Shown here in pieces: positions 1-6,114 of a stretch of DNA of 8,423 nucleotides (positions are counted from its first letter, which is position 1; every line of letters begins with the position of its first letter). The stretch covers positions 1 through 8,423 of the forward strand of contig JALULO010000194.1 in the NCBI GenBank assembly GCA_027056215.1. Reading direction: 5' to 3'. The notes beneath the pieces were generated by a model that searched no databases, was not told the origin of the DNA, and saw only the letters and a program-made list of their open reading frames with translations. Source of the DNA: Campylobacterales bacterium (GTDB taxonomy: Bacteria > Campylobacterota > Campylobacteria > Campylobacterales > QNZT01). A program made the position numbers and the translations under genes.

Positions 1-1409
1 TTTGTATCTAGTTTTGCCAACGGCATCACGGGAAAACGTTGTGTTAACCCCCAAAAATCAGGAATACTTTGAAAAATAGAAAAATTGATTAAATACTTTT
101 CCTGGATTTTGTCTTGTATTTGAAGGAGCTCTTTTATAGGTTCATCTTTAAGTAAGTGAATAGTTTTTTTGATAATCAAGTGTGCTAATATTTCAGCATT
201 TGAGCGATCAATCAAATCAATATAACCAAGGTCAAAGAGTGTCAAAAGTGAGTTTAGATGATCAATACTGTCATGAAGATATTCTAAAGCATTTGTCTTA
301 TCAATAAACTGATACAGTTCATACAGCTCTTCTATAAGTGGTGGATTTTGTTCTTTTTGTGTGAGTGCCTCTTGTGTATACTCTTCACTAAAAAGTTCAA
401 AAACAGGGGCTATGAGAACAGCATGAGATGAGGCGATAAAGCGACCGGACTCTATGATGATATTTGGTTCTTTTACCTTTTTTTTCTTGGCTATACTTTG
501 CAATACAAATGTCGTTTCACTTGCATATTCACCAAGAGAGTAGGTGAGTTCTGGATAAGATTCATTTTGGGTATATTCAACGCCAAGTCCTCCACCTAGA
601 TTGATGCTATCAAGATGGGTAGCACCGAGTTTGATAAGATCAGCATATATATTGCCAGCCTCTCTAAGTGCTTTTTTCAGATTTGATATCTGTGTCATTT
701 GTGATCCGATATGAAAGTGGATCATCGTAAAATAGTGTAAAAGATCATGTTTGTTGAGAAGCTTCATAGCTTCGATCAGCTCTGAAGCGGTAAGTCCAAA
801 TTTAGAGTTGATACCCCCGCTTTTAGCCCATATCCCAACACCTGCACTATGTAGTTTGATACGCAGTCCTATTTTTGGTATGGGTGTACCTTTTTTTTGT
901 GCAACTTCTATGATCGACTCTAGCTCATTGATTCCCTCTATGGTAACGGTAATATTTTGTCCCATTTTTGCCGATAGAAAAGTGAGGGCGATCATCTCTT
1001 TATCTTTAAAACCATTTACTGTGATAGGTGCACTTTTATGAATATGACTCATTGCGATGATTAGTTCCGCTTTACTGCCTGCTTCTAAGCCATAGTTGTG
1101 TACTTTTCCAGCTTCGATGAGTGGCTGTATAAAGTTTGCAAACTGATTGACTTTGAGTGGAAAAACAGCTTGAAAATCTCCATGATAAGTGATCTGTTTG
1201 CGTGCATATGAAAATGTACTATAGATGAGGTCTATCTGTTTTTGGATGAGATGTGGAAAACGAAGTAGTAAAGGTCCTTTGATATCACGATTACGGATAT
1301 CTTCTACGATATCAAAAAGGGCAGGGGAGCTTTTGTAGTTTAGTTTGACTTTATCACCATCGATGAAAAAGTCATCCTCCCCCCATATATCGATACCATA
1401 GTTTTGCAT
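1..1409 (-). CDS. speA: Biosynthetic arginine decarboxylase, C-terminus cut by window edge
   Basis: PLP enzyme that converts L-arginine to agmatine and CO2, the first step of the agmatine route to putrescine and other polyamines; cytoplasmic. The reading frame is open from the ATG at 1407-1409 to the window edge, about 469 codons of an expected 610-630, so the C-terminal quarter is missing. I read an N-terminus MQNYGIDIWGEDDF, the PLP-lysine motif FPLKVNQ (Lys about 86), HFHIGSQ (about 231-237), the phosphate-binding GGGLGVEY (about 272-279) and FWGLTQRFPVMPL near the cut end, all typical of SpeA rather than of ornithine or diaminopimelate decarboxylases. It starts 3 nt after the hisS stop with no clear Shine-Dalgarno, so translation is probably coupled to hisS. 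I see no frameshift. Identity is confident; only the C-terminus is unseen. Confidence 0.95.
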   Translation of the reverse strand, partial: MQNYGIDIWGEDDFFIDGDKVKLNYKSSPALFDIVEDIRNRDIKGPLLLRFPHLIQKQIDLIYSTFSYARKQITYHGDFQAVFPLKVNQFANFIQPLIEAGKVHNYGLEAGSKAELIIAMSHIHKSAPITVNGFKDKEMIALTFLSAKMGQNITVTIEGINELESIIEVAQKKGTPIPKIGLRIKLHSAGVGIWAKSGGINSKFGLTASELIEAMKLLNKHDLLHYFTMIHFHIGSQMTQISNLKKALREAGNIYADLIKLGATHLDSINLGGGLGVEYTQNESYPELTYSLGEYASETTFVLQSIAKKKKVKEPNIIIESGRFIASSHAVLIAPVFELFSEEYTQEALTQKEQNPPLIEELYELYQFIDKTNALEYLHDSIDHLNSLLTLFDLGYIDLIDRSNAEILAHLIIKKTIHLLKDEPIKELLQIQDKIQEKYLINFSIFQSIPDFWGLTQRFPVMPLAKLDT

Positions 1410-1412
1410 ACG

Positions 1413-2618
1413 CTAATCCAATGGAGCAGTGTATTCTGTTTTTTCTTCTAAATCTTTGATCCAAATAGTTTGGTTTGCAAGTTCATCTTCACCGATAACT
1501 GCACAATAGCGTGCATTGGATCTATCTGCAGCTTTGAGGTGTGCTTTAAGACTTTTCTTTTCATAGGAAAGGGTTACTTTATCACTTTGTCTTTGTTTGG
1601 TTGCTACTTTAAAAACAGTATCAATAGCTTGGGGACAGAGTGCACCAAAGTAGTACCCCTCTCTTGATGTTTGTGGTACTTCTATCATCTCCATCAATCT
1701 TTCAATACCGATAGCAAAACCGATAGCTGGTGTCTCTTTGCCATTAAGAAAGGAAACAAGTTTATCATAACGACCACCACCTGCAACGGCATTTTGTGCA
1801 CCAAGATCGCCACTGATAAACTCAAATGCTGTTTGATTGTAGTAGTCAAGTCCTCTGACAAGATTTGGATCAAGTTCATAAGCAATTTTTTGATCGTCAA
1901 GTATATCACGAAGTGCACTAAAGTGTGTATCACATGATTGGCAAAGGTGTTGGTTTAGTCTTGGAGCTGGTTTTAGAGCTGTTTGACAATGTTCATTTTT
2001 ACAATCAAAAACACGAATAGGGTTTGTCTCTTTACGCCTATGACAATCCTCACATAAGGTATTATGAACGCTATCCAAAAAGTCGATCAATGTTTTTCGA
2101 TAAGGTGTCATACATGTTGGACATCCCAAAGAGTTTAGTTTTAGGGTATAGTTGATACCGAAAAAATCAAGTATCTCTTTTGTCATGAGAATGATGTTGG
2201 CATCTTCAAAGTGGCTTTGTATCCCAAAACTCTCAACGCCGAACTGGTGAAACTGTCGAAATCTTCCTTTTTGAGGACGCTCATACCGAAACATAGGACC
2301 ATAATAAAAAAAGCGATTTATACCACCGATTCTATCAAGCTTTTTTTCAACAAATGCTCGTACAACACCGGCTGTACCCTCTGGACGAAGGCATACGTCA
2401 TTGCCTCCTTTGTCTAAAAACTGATACATCTCTTTACCGACGATATCGCTACTTTCACCGACGCTACGTTTAAAGAGGGCTGTCTCTTCTAGCAAAGGAG
2501 TCTCTATAAATTCAAAACCATATTTTTTAACAATCTTGCTTGTATGTTTGAGAAAATATTCAAATTTTTGATTTTGTGGGGGAAGGATATCTTTCATCCC
2601 TCGAAGTGCTGTTATCAT
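1413..2618 (-). CDS. hisS: Histidyl-tRNA synthetase
   Basis: Charges tRNA-His with histidine in the cytoplasm (class II aminoacyl-tRNA synthetase, usually a homodimer). The 401-residue protein shows motif 1 (GMKDILPP, about 7-14), motif 2 (FYYGPMFRYERPQKGRFRQF, about 104-123), the histidine-specific LVRGLDYYNQTAFEF (about 253-267) and AGGGRYDKL (about 279-287), and motif 3 (AIGFAIGIERLM, about 298-309). An insertion between motif 2 and the His motifs carries four cysteine pairs or near-pairs (C166/169, C189/192, C206/211, C226/229), as in many bacterial HisRS. The C-terminal anticodon domain is slightly short but ends naturally. The start ATG overlaps the tmk stop (ATGA), and AAAGG at 2628-2632 inside tmk gives a Shine-Dalgarno with 9-nt spacing. 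Downstream, speA begins after 3 nt. Confidence 0.98.
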   Translation of the reverse strand: MITALRGMKDILPPQNQKFEYFLKHTSKIVKKYGFEFIETPLLEETALFKRSVGESSDIVGKEMYQFLDKGGNDVCLRPEGTAGVVRAFVEKKLDRIGGINRFFYYGPMFRYERPQKGRFRQFHQFGVESFGIQSHFEDANIILMTKEILDFFGINYTLKLNSLGCPTCMTPYRKTLIDFLDSVHNTLCEDCHRRKETNPIRVFDCKNEHCQTALKPAPRLNQHLCQSCDTHFSALRDILDDQKIAYELDPNLVRGLDYYNQTAFEFISGDLGAQNAVAGGGRYDKLVSFLNGKETPAIGFAIGIERLMEMIEVPQTSREGYYFGALCPQAIDTVFKVATKQRQSDKVTLSYEKKSLKAHLKAADRSNARYCAVIGEDELANQTIWIKDLEEKTEYTAPLD

Positions 2619-3190
2619 AATAGTAAACCTTTAACTTCATGGTGTATTTCCTGAATGCTTTTGGATGCATCAATAATGTGGTATTTTATATTTAATTTCT
2701 TTAAGATAGCTATCATGTTGTCTTGTACCTGTAAAAGATAGTCAATACCACGTTTTTCGATCATATCTTCTTGTTTTCCTGTCATCCTTGCACGGATAAG
2801 TGTTTCATTGGTTTGTAAGAGTATGACAAGATCCGGTAGTGTGCCGTCAAGTGCAAATCGGTTTAGTTGTAGCAAAAAATCAAGATCATAGTCGGGATGA
2901 TTGGCTAAAGCATAAGCGATACCAGATATAAAGCCTCTGTCACTAATGACTGTTTTATCACTATTTGGAATGATAATCTGCTGAAAATGTTCTGCTCGAT
3001 CGGCTAAAAATAAAAAAAGTTCACTTTTATGATGTTGGACACCATCATGAAGAATCATCTCTCTAATCTTTTTACCAAGTTCTGTGCCACCGGGTTCTTT
3101 TGTGATGATAGCATCAGCTAGTATATCTTGGAGTAAAGCTATCTGTGTACTTTTCCCGCATGTATCAACCCCTTCAAATATGATATACAT
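2615..3190 (-). CDS. tmk: Thymidylate (dTMP) kinase
   Basis: Phosphorylates dTMP to dTDP with ATP for DNA synthesis; cytoplasmic. The 191-residue protein has the P-loop FEGVDTCGKSTQ (about 5-16), the substrate-binding EPGGTELG (about 32-39), LFLADRAEH (about 60-68), SDRGFISGIAYA (about 83-94; the residue after Asp-Arg is Gly rather than the usual aromatic) and a LID segment around RMTGKQEDMIEKRGIDY (about 135-151). The length is a little short of the usual 200-215 residues but the fold looks complete. It begins 2 nt after the coaD stop with only a weak AGAAG Shine-Dalgarno, and its TGA overlaps the hisS ATG by 4 nt, so coupling is likely on both sides. Confidence 0.97.
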   Translation of the reverse strand: MYIIFEGVDTCGKSTQIALLQDILADAIITKEPGGTELGKKIREMILHDGVQHHKSELFLFLADRAEHFQQIIIPNSDKTVISDRGFISGIAYALANHPDYDLDFLLQLNRFALDGTLPDLVILLQTNETLIRARMTGKQEDMIEKRGIDYLLQVQDNMIAILKKLNIKYHIIDASKSIQEIHHEVKGLLL

Positions 3191-3192
3191 AG

Positions 3193-3663
3193 CTACTTCT
3201 TATCCAACATAGGTAAAATCTCTTGTGGTACGAGATGTGAACAATCACCCTTGTGTGATAATATCGTACGTACGACAGAAGAGCTGATAAAAGCATTTTG
3301 TAGATTTGGCATCATATAGATTGTTTCGATATTTGGATCAAGTGAAGCATTTGCATAGCCCATCTGCAATTCGTATTCAAAATCACTAACGGCGCGTAAG
3401 CCACGTATGATGATATTGGTATTTACTTGTTTTGCTAAATCAACGAGTAGATTATCAAAACTTACAATAGTTACATTTTGGCAGTGTACTGTGGCAAGGG
3501 AGATCATCTGTTTTCGTTCTTCTAGTGAAAACATAGGTTGTTTGACAACAGATGCTGCTACTGCTACGATAACACCGTCAAATATTTTTCCCGCACGCTC
3601 TATAATGTCTATATGCCCTTTGGTTATAGGATCAAATGTTCCAGGATATAGTGCTTTTTTCAT
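3193..3663 (-). CDS. coaD: Phosphopantetheine adenylyltransferase
   Basis: Transfers AMP from ATP to 4'-phosphopantetheine to make dephospho-CoA, the penultimate step of coenzyme A synthesis; cytoplasmic, usually a hexamer. The 156-residue product has the family length and all signature blocks: YPGTFDPITKGHIDII (about 6-21, with the nucleotidyltransferase TxGH box at 14-17), RGLRAVSDFEYE (about 88-99) and the ISSSVVR motif (about 126-132). The start ATG directly follows the ubiX TAA with no gap (TAAATG), and the purine-rich GGAGAGAAGAG end of ubiX can serve as the ribosome binding site. The tmk start lies 2 nt after the stop. Confidence 0.98.
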   Translation of the reverse strand: MKKALYPGTFDPITKGHIDIIERAGKIFDGVIVAVAASVVKQPMFSLEERKQMISLATVHCQNVTIVSFDNLLVDLAKQVNTNIIIRGLRAVSDFEYELQMGYANASLDPNIETIYMMPNLQNAFISSSVVRTILSHKGDCSHLVPQEILPMLDKK

Positions 3664-4191
3664 TTATCTCTTCTCTCCCCATCTTTGAAATAATGTATGT
3701 TCGATGCCCAGTAGATCAAACCATTTGCCAATCAAAAAATCTTCCATCATCTCAAGATTTTCTATTTGGGCATAGTAGCCCATCACTGGTGGTGCTATGA
3801 TAACTTGCAAATTGGCTAATTTTAGCATATTTTCCAAAGCGATAGGTGAAAAGGGCATCTCTCTTGGGGCAAGTAGGAGTTTTCTTTGCTCTTTGATTTG
3901 AACTGCAGCGGCACGTGTTGTGAGGTTGTCACTGATACCACAGGCGATCTTAGCAAGTGTATTCATGGAAGTTGGGATGATTGCCATAGCATCACATTTA
4001 AACGAGCCAGATGCGATGGGTGCACTGATGTCAAGATTGTCAAAGTGTGTTATATGATCCTCTTTTGCAAAAACAGTTTTTGCATGCTCGGAGAGAATCA
4101 AAAAAGTTTCAATCTCTTTGGGTAGGGTATCGATAAAGCGTTTTCCAAGCCTAACACCACTCGCCCCTGTAATCGCAACAATAAGCCTCAT
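3664..4191 (-). CDS. ubiX: Flavin prenyltransferase UbiX
   Basis: Joins a dimethylallyl group to reduced FMN, making prenylated FMN, the cofactor of UbiD-type decarboxylases used in quinone and aromatic-acid metabolism. No ubiD is in this window. The 175-residue protein has the flavin-binding start VAITGASGVRLG (about 5-16), ASGSF (about 60-64), the conserved PTSMNTLAKIACGISDNLTT (about 73-92), KEQRKLLLAPREMPFS (about 100-115, with the Arg-Glu active-site pair) and ENMLKLA (about 120-126). Length is slightly under the usual 185-200 residues, the C-terminus being trimmed. The ATG overlaps the flgA stop by 4 nt (ATGA) and no strong Shine-Dalgarno is visible, so translation likely depends on flgA. 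Placement among flagellar and core genes is a conserved Campylobacterota arrangement rather than evidence of a flagellar role. Confidence 0.96.
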   Translation of the reverse strand: MRLIVAITGASGVRLGKRFIDTLPKEIETFLILSEHAKTVFAKEDHITHFDNLDISAPIASGSFKCDAMAIIPTSMNTLAKIACGISDNLTTRAAAVQIKEQRKLLLAPREMPFSPIALENMLKLANLQVIIAPPVMGYYAQIENLEMMEDFLIGKWFDLLGIEHTLFQRWGEKR

Positions 4192-4862
4192 GGTAATACT
4201 TTGACAGTCGTATTAGAGATGATTTGTGCTTTAAAACTTTTTTTGTAATCTTTTTTGATTTTGATGATATCACCGATATTTCCTTCTTGCATAGCAATGG
4301 CAGTAAAGTTTAAAACCAATCCACCATCTTGGATAATAGCACTAATATGCTCATTTCGTTTGATAAGACTCTCCTTTTTGAGTTTCTCATGTGTGATGGG
4401 AGTTCCCTCTTTGATCGTATATTTCGCACAGTATTGGTTGAGTTGATTATCCGTTATAGGCTCATGATAAAGTTTTGTAAAGTTGATTGTATCTAAACTG
4501 CTTACATCAGATGAAATAAGTCTATTTTTTTCTATACGCTGGGATGCAGTGTATAGATCTATCGTAGCGGTTATATGGTATTTAAAATAAAGTTTTCGTT
4601 TTTTACTATTTTTGATAAAAGAGACCATGACGCTACCTTTGTTTCTGTGTAAATCATCTTTTGAAACAATAACATCTGCTACTTTAAAATTTTGTAATTT
4701 TTTGATAAGTGTAGAAGTCGCTTTGATATCAATCTTTTGGATATGTAGTGTTGGGTAATGCTCTGTAAACTTTTGCTTGATGACCTCTTTGATTTTATGC
4801 TCTTGCGTTGGATTTGCAAAGAGAGTTACTATAGATAAAAAAAGTAAAATAATGATTTTCAA
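4188..4862 (-). CDS. flgA: Flagellar basal body P-ring formation chaperone FlgA
   Basis: Periplasmic chaperone that helps FlgI assemble the peptidoglycan-level P-ring of the flagellar basal body. I start it at the TTG at 4860-4862, giving 224 residues. This yields a compact signal peptide, MKIIILLFLSIVTLFA followed by NPTQEH, and a Shine-Dalgarno AAAAGG at 4872-4877 with 9-nt spacing. An upstream in-frame TTG at 4907 would add 15 residues (MGTIFAHLKLKRHSI) in front of the signal peptide and has no clear ribosome binding site. The mature part holds a SAF-like domain in the middle (around SQRIEKNRLIS to IKEGTPITHEKL), then the C-terminal region with RNEHISAIIQDGGLVLNFTA and AMQEGNIGDIIKI, both typical of FlgA. 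The N-terminal third is poorly conserved, as usual in the family. Its stop overlaps the ubiX start. Confidence 0.9.
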   Translation of the reverse strand: MKIIILLFLSIVTLFANPTQEHKIKEVIKQKFTEHYPTLHIQKIDIKATSTLIKKLQNFKVADVIVSKDDLHRNKGSVMVSFIKNSKKRKLYFKYHITATIDLYTASQRIEKNRLISSDVSSLDTINFTKLYHEPITDNQLNQYCAKYTIKEGTPITHEKLKKESLIKRNEHISAIIQDGGLVLNFTAIAMQEGNIGDIIKIKKDYKKSFKAQIISNTTVKVLP

Positions 4863-4870
4863 AATAGAGT

Positions 4871-4923
4871 GCCTTTTTAGCTTCAAATGAGCAAAAATTG
4901 TACCCAAATGATGATAAAAAGGC
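4871..4923. repeat. 9-bp inverted repeat covering the flgA ribosome binding site
   Basis: GCCTTTTTA (4871-4879) and TAAAAAGGC (4915-4923) are perfect reverse complements separated by 35 nt. On the minus strand the downstream arm contains the flgA Shine-Dalgarno AAAAGG, and the upstream arm lies just after the stop codon of the barrel-SPOR gene. Transcripts reading through from that gene could fold and hide the site, while transcripts started near 4880 would lack the upstream arm. The arms are visible; the regulatory role is inference. Confidence 0.4.
4890..4905 (-). promoter_or_regulatory. Possible sigma-54 (RpoN) promoter of flgA
   Basis: On the minus strand the sequence GGGTAC-AATTT-TTGCT matches the sigma-54 consensus TGGCAC-N5-TTGCW at 9 of 11 fixed positions. 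It keeps the essential GG and GC with exactly 10 nt between them. A start about 12 nt downstream would fall near 4880, just before the flgA ribosome binding site (4872-4877) and the TTG at 4862. RpoN control of rod, hook and ring genes is established in Campylobacter and Helicobacter, which makes the match plausible, but one match of this quality can occur by chance in AT-rich DNA. A sigma-70-like TACAAT (4897-4902) lies inside the same stretch and is the main alternative. Confidence 0.45.
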
Positions 4924-4932
4924 TATAGATTA

Positions 4933-5943
4933 TCAATCACGTATATGTTTGACAAATGCTCCTCTTTCAATTCTTCTCATTTGTGGTAAAGCTGATCTTG
5001 CATCCTGATAGCTCATATATGGACCAGCAAGTAAAAGTTGGGCAGGTTGACCGTGGATCATTGCATTTTTGATTCTAAAAGGCTCACCTGTCTCTTTCAG
5101 AGCTTGTATGTAGTGATTATTACTATTTTCCAACTCGCTATGGAAAGTTGCAGCGAGCTGTACATAATATTCTCCTGCTAGTGAAGCTGTATCATTTTGT
5201 ATGATAACAGGTTGTGCTTCTTTAACGATACTTTCTTGTTGTGGCTCTTGAACGATGATAGAGGTACTTTCAGGTTGAAGTTCAACGACTTCTTGTGTGG
5301 GGTGAAAGACAACAGGTGCATTGGCTATCGTTTGACCAAAAGTAAAGCCTAATCCCAGTGCAATAGCAATATCAAGAGAAGAGTCATCAAACTTTTTGAG
5401 AACTTTGGCTGCAGAGTAGAGATGTACATTATCAGCAAATGGTATCTTTAAACCAGCACCTGCATCAACAAAACCTTGTGATTTTAATCTATTTGTTTCT
5501 TGATCAACACGTTCATAACCTAAACCGGCAAATATAAAAGGTTGTATATTTGGATTAGGAAAATACATATCTTGAAGAACATTGACGAAAAAGCGATCTA
5601 TGTCGGTGTCTTGTTTTTGTGTTTGAGAACTGTTTTGGGTGTATCCATTTTCTGGAGTATTATTGTTAGAATTATCTTCTGTGTTTGCGTTGAGGCTTCT
5701 TTCATCATAATATGCAGAACCATGTTTGAAATCAGCACTGGATATACGATCATATCCAAATTGCAAAGCTGTATCACATGAGATATATTGACTAGCCCGG
5801 ATTCCAAAAAAGTTTGCATTTTTAAGTGTGGTATCAGAGTCGAAGAAATTTTTACCTATTACAGGTGTTAATTCCAAAGGTTGCGCATTGAGTTGCTGTA
5901 ATCCAAAAATTAGAAAAGAAGATAAGAAAATTTTTTTATACAT
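4933..5943 (-). CDS. Outer-membrane beta-barrel protein with C-terminal SPOR domain
   Basis: Envelope protein of 336 residues; no gene name recognised. Residues 1-20 (MYKKIFLSSFLIFGLQQLNA) form a signal peptide. Residues about 22-203 look like an OmpA-like eight-stranded barrel: alternating strands such as ANFFGIRASQY, IQPFIFAGLGYERV, GFVDAGAGLKIPF and LDIAIALGLGFTFG, with an Asn/Gln/Ser-rich loop at about 85-113. A Pro/Glu/Gln/Val-rich linker (about 208-255) follows. The C-terminal part from about 258 reads as a SPOR domain (YYVQLAATF, LLLAGPYMSYQDA, ending AFVKHI), a fold known to bind peptidoglycan lacking stem peptides at division sites. I infer an outer-membrane anchor to the cell wall, analogous to OmpA but with SPOR replacing the OmpA C-terminal domain. 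The ATG at 5941-5943 has Shine-Dalgarno AAAGGA (5950-5955) with 6-nt spacing. flgA follows about 70 nt downstream with no strong terminator between. Confidence 0.85.
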   Translation of the reverse strand: MYKKIFLSSFLIFGLQQLNAQPLELTPVIGKNFFDSDTTLKNANFFGIRASQYISCDTALQFGYDRISSADFKHGSAYYDERSLNANTEDNSNNNTPENGYTQNSSQTQKQDTDIDRFFVNVLQDMYFPNPNIQPFIFAGLGYERVDQETNRLKSQGFVDAGAGLKIPFADNVHLYSAAKVLKKFDDSSLDIAIALGLGFTFGQTIANAPVVFHPTQEVVELQPESTSIIVQEPQQESIVKEAQPVIIQNDTASLAGEYYVQLAATFHSELENSNNHYIQALKETGEPFRIKNAMIHGQPAQLLLAGPYMSYQDARSALPQMRRIERGAFVKHIRD

Positions 5944-5952
5944 ATTGTATCC

Positions 5953-5996
5953 TTTAGGTAAATATTATTTGAAGTATACAATAATATTTACCTAAA
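5953..5996. repeat. Perfect 17-bp inverted repeat in leader of the barrel-SPOR gene
   Basis: Arms TTTAGGTAAATATTATT (5953-5969) and AATAATATTTACCTAAA (5980-5996) are exact reverse complements around a 10-nt centre. The gene-proximal arm includes the AAA of the gene's AAAGGA ribosome binding site (5950-5955). As RNA it would be a strong hairpin ending 9 nt before the ATG; as DNA it would be a long operator-like dyad whose centre holds a TATACT (-10-like, minus strand, 5973-5978). Both readings fit; which applies depends on the transcription start. Confidence 0.85.
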
Positions 5997-6002
5997 TATT
6001 TT

Positions 6003-6008
6003 ATTCTA
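6003..6008 (-). promoter_or_regulatory. Candidate -10 element for the barrel-SPOR gene
   Basis: On the minus strand TAGAAT (6003-6008), followed by TAAAAT (5998-6003), resembles a sigma-70 -10 box in T-rich surroundings, as usual for Campylobacterota, where a -35 box is often not recognisable. TAGAAT would start RNA near 5996, exactly at the base of the 17-bp hairpin. The competing TATACT at 5973-5978 would start RNA near 5966 and exclude the hairpin's upstream arm. Confidence 0.35.
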
Positions 6009-6081
6009 AAATAAATTAGTAGTATTTTTAGAAAATAATGAACTTGGTGTTACTGATATAAACATAAAATAATAATTAAAG

Positions 6082-6108
6082 TATAATTTAATATTTTAAA
6101 ACAGGAAA
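6082..6108 (+). promoter_or_regulatory. Promoter -10 box and ribosome binding site of the DUF255 gene
   Basis: A consensus TATAAT lies at 6082-6087 in an AT-rich stretch, putting the likely RNA start near 6094. AGGAAA at 6103-6108 is the ribosome binding site, 6 nt before the ATG at 6115. No clear -35 box is seen. The spacing supports the 6115 start over the in-frame ATG at 6142. Confidence 0.6.
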
Positions 6109-6114
6109 ATAATT

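Noticed and set aside
751..1041. A plus-strand open frame of 96 codons.
   Set aside because: It lies antisense inside speA, whose protein motifs are clear across the region, and has no recognisable product or ribosome binding site.
1940..2130. Four cysteine pairs or near-pairs in HisS that look like a novel zinc-binding insertion.
   Set aside because: Cysteine-rich insertions with this spacing (LCEDC, DCK, LCxxC) are common in bacterial HisRS, so this is a family trait, not a novelty.
2932..2941. Asp-Arg-Gly in place of the usual Asp-Arg-aromatic motif in thymidylate kinase.
   Set aside because: All other motifs are intact and, from memory, Campylobacterota enzymes share this variant; nothing suggests loss of function.
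5598..5819. A minus-strand frame of 73 codons and an opposing plus-strand frame of 79 codons within the barrel-SPOR gene.
   Set aside because: Both are out-of-frame shadows of the 336-residue protein, whose signal peptide, barrel strands and SPOR domain are continuous in its own frame.
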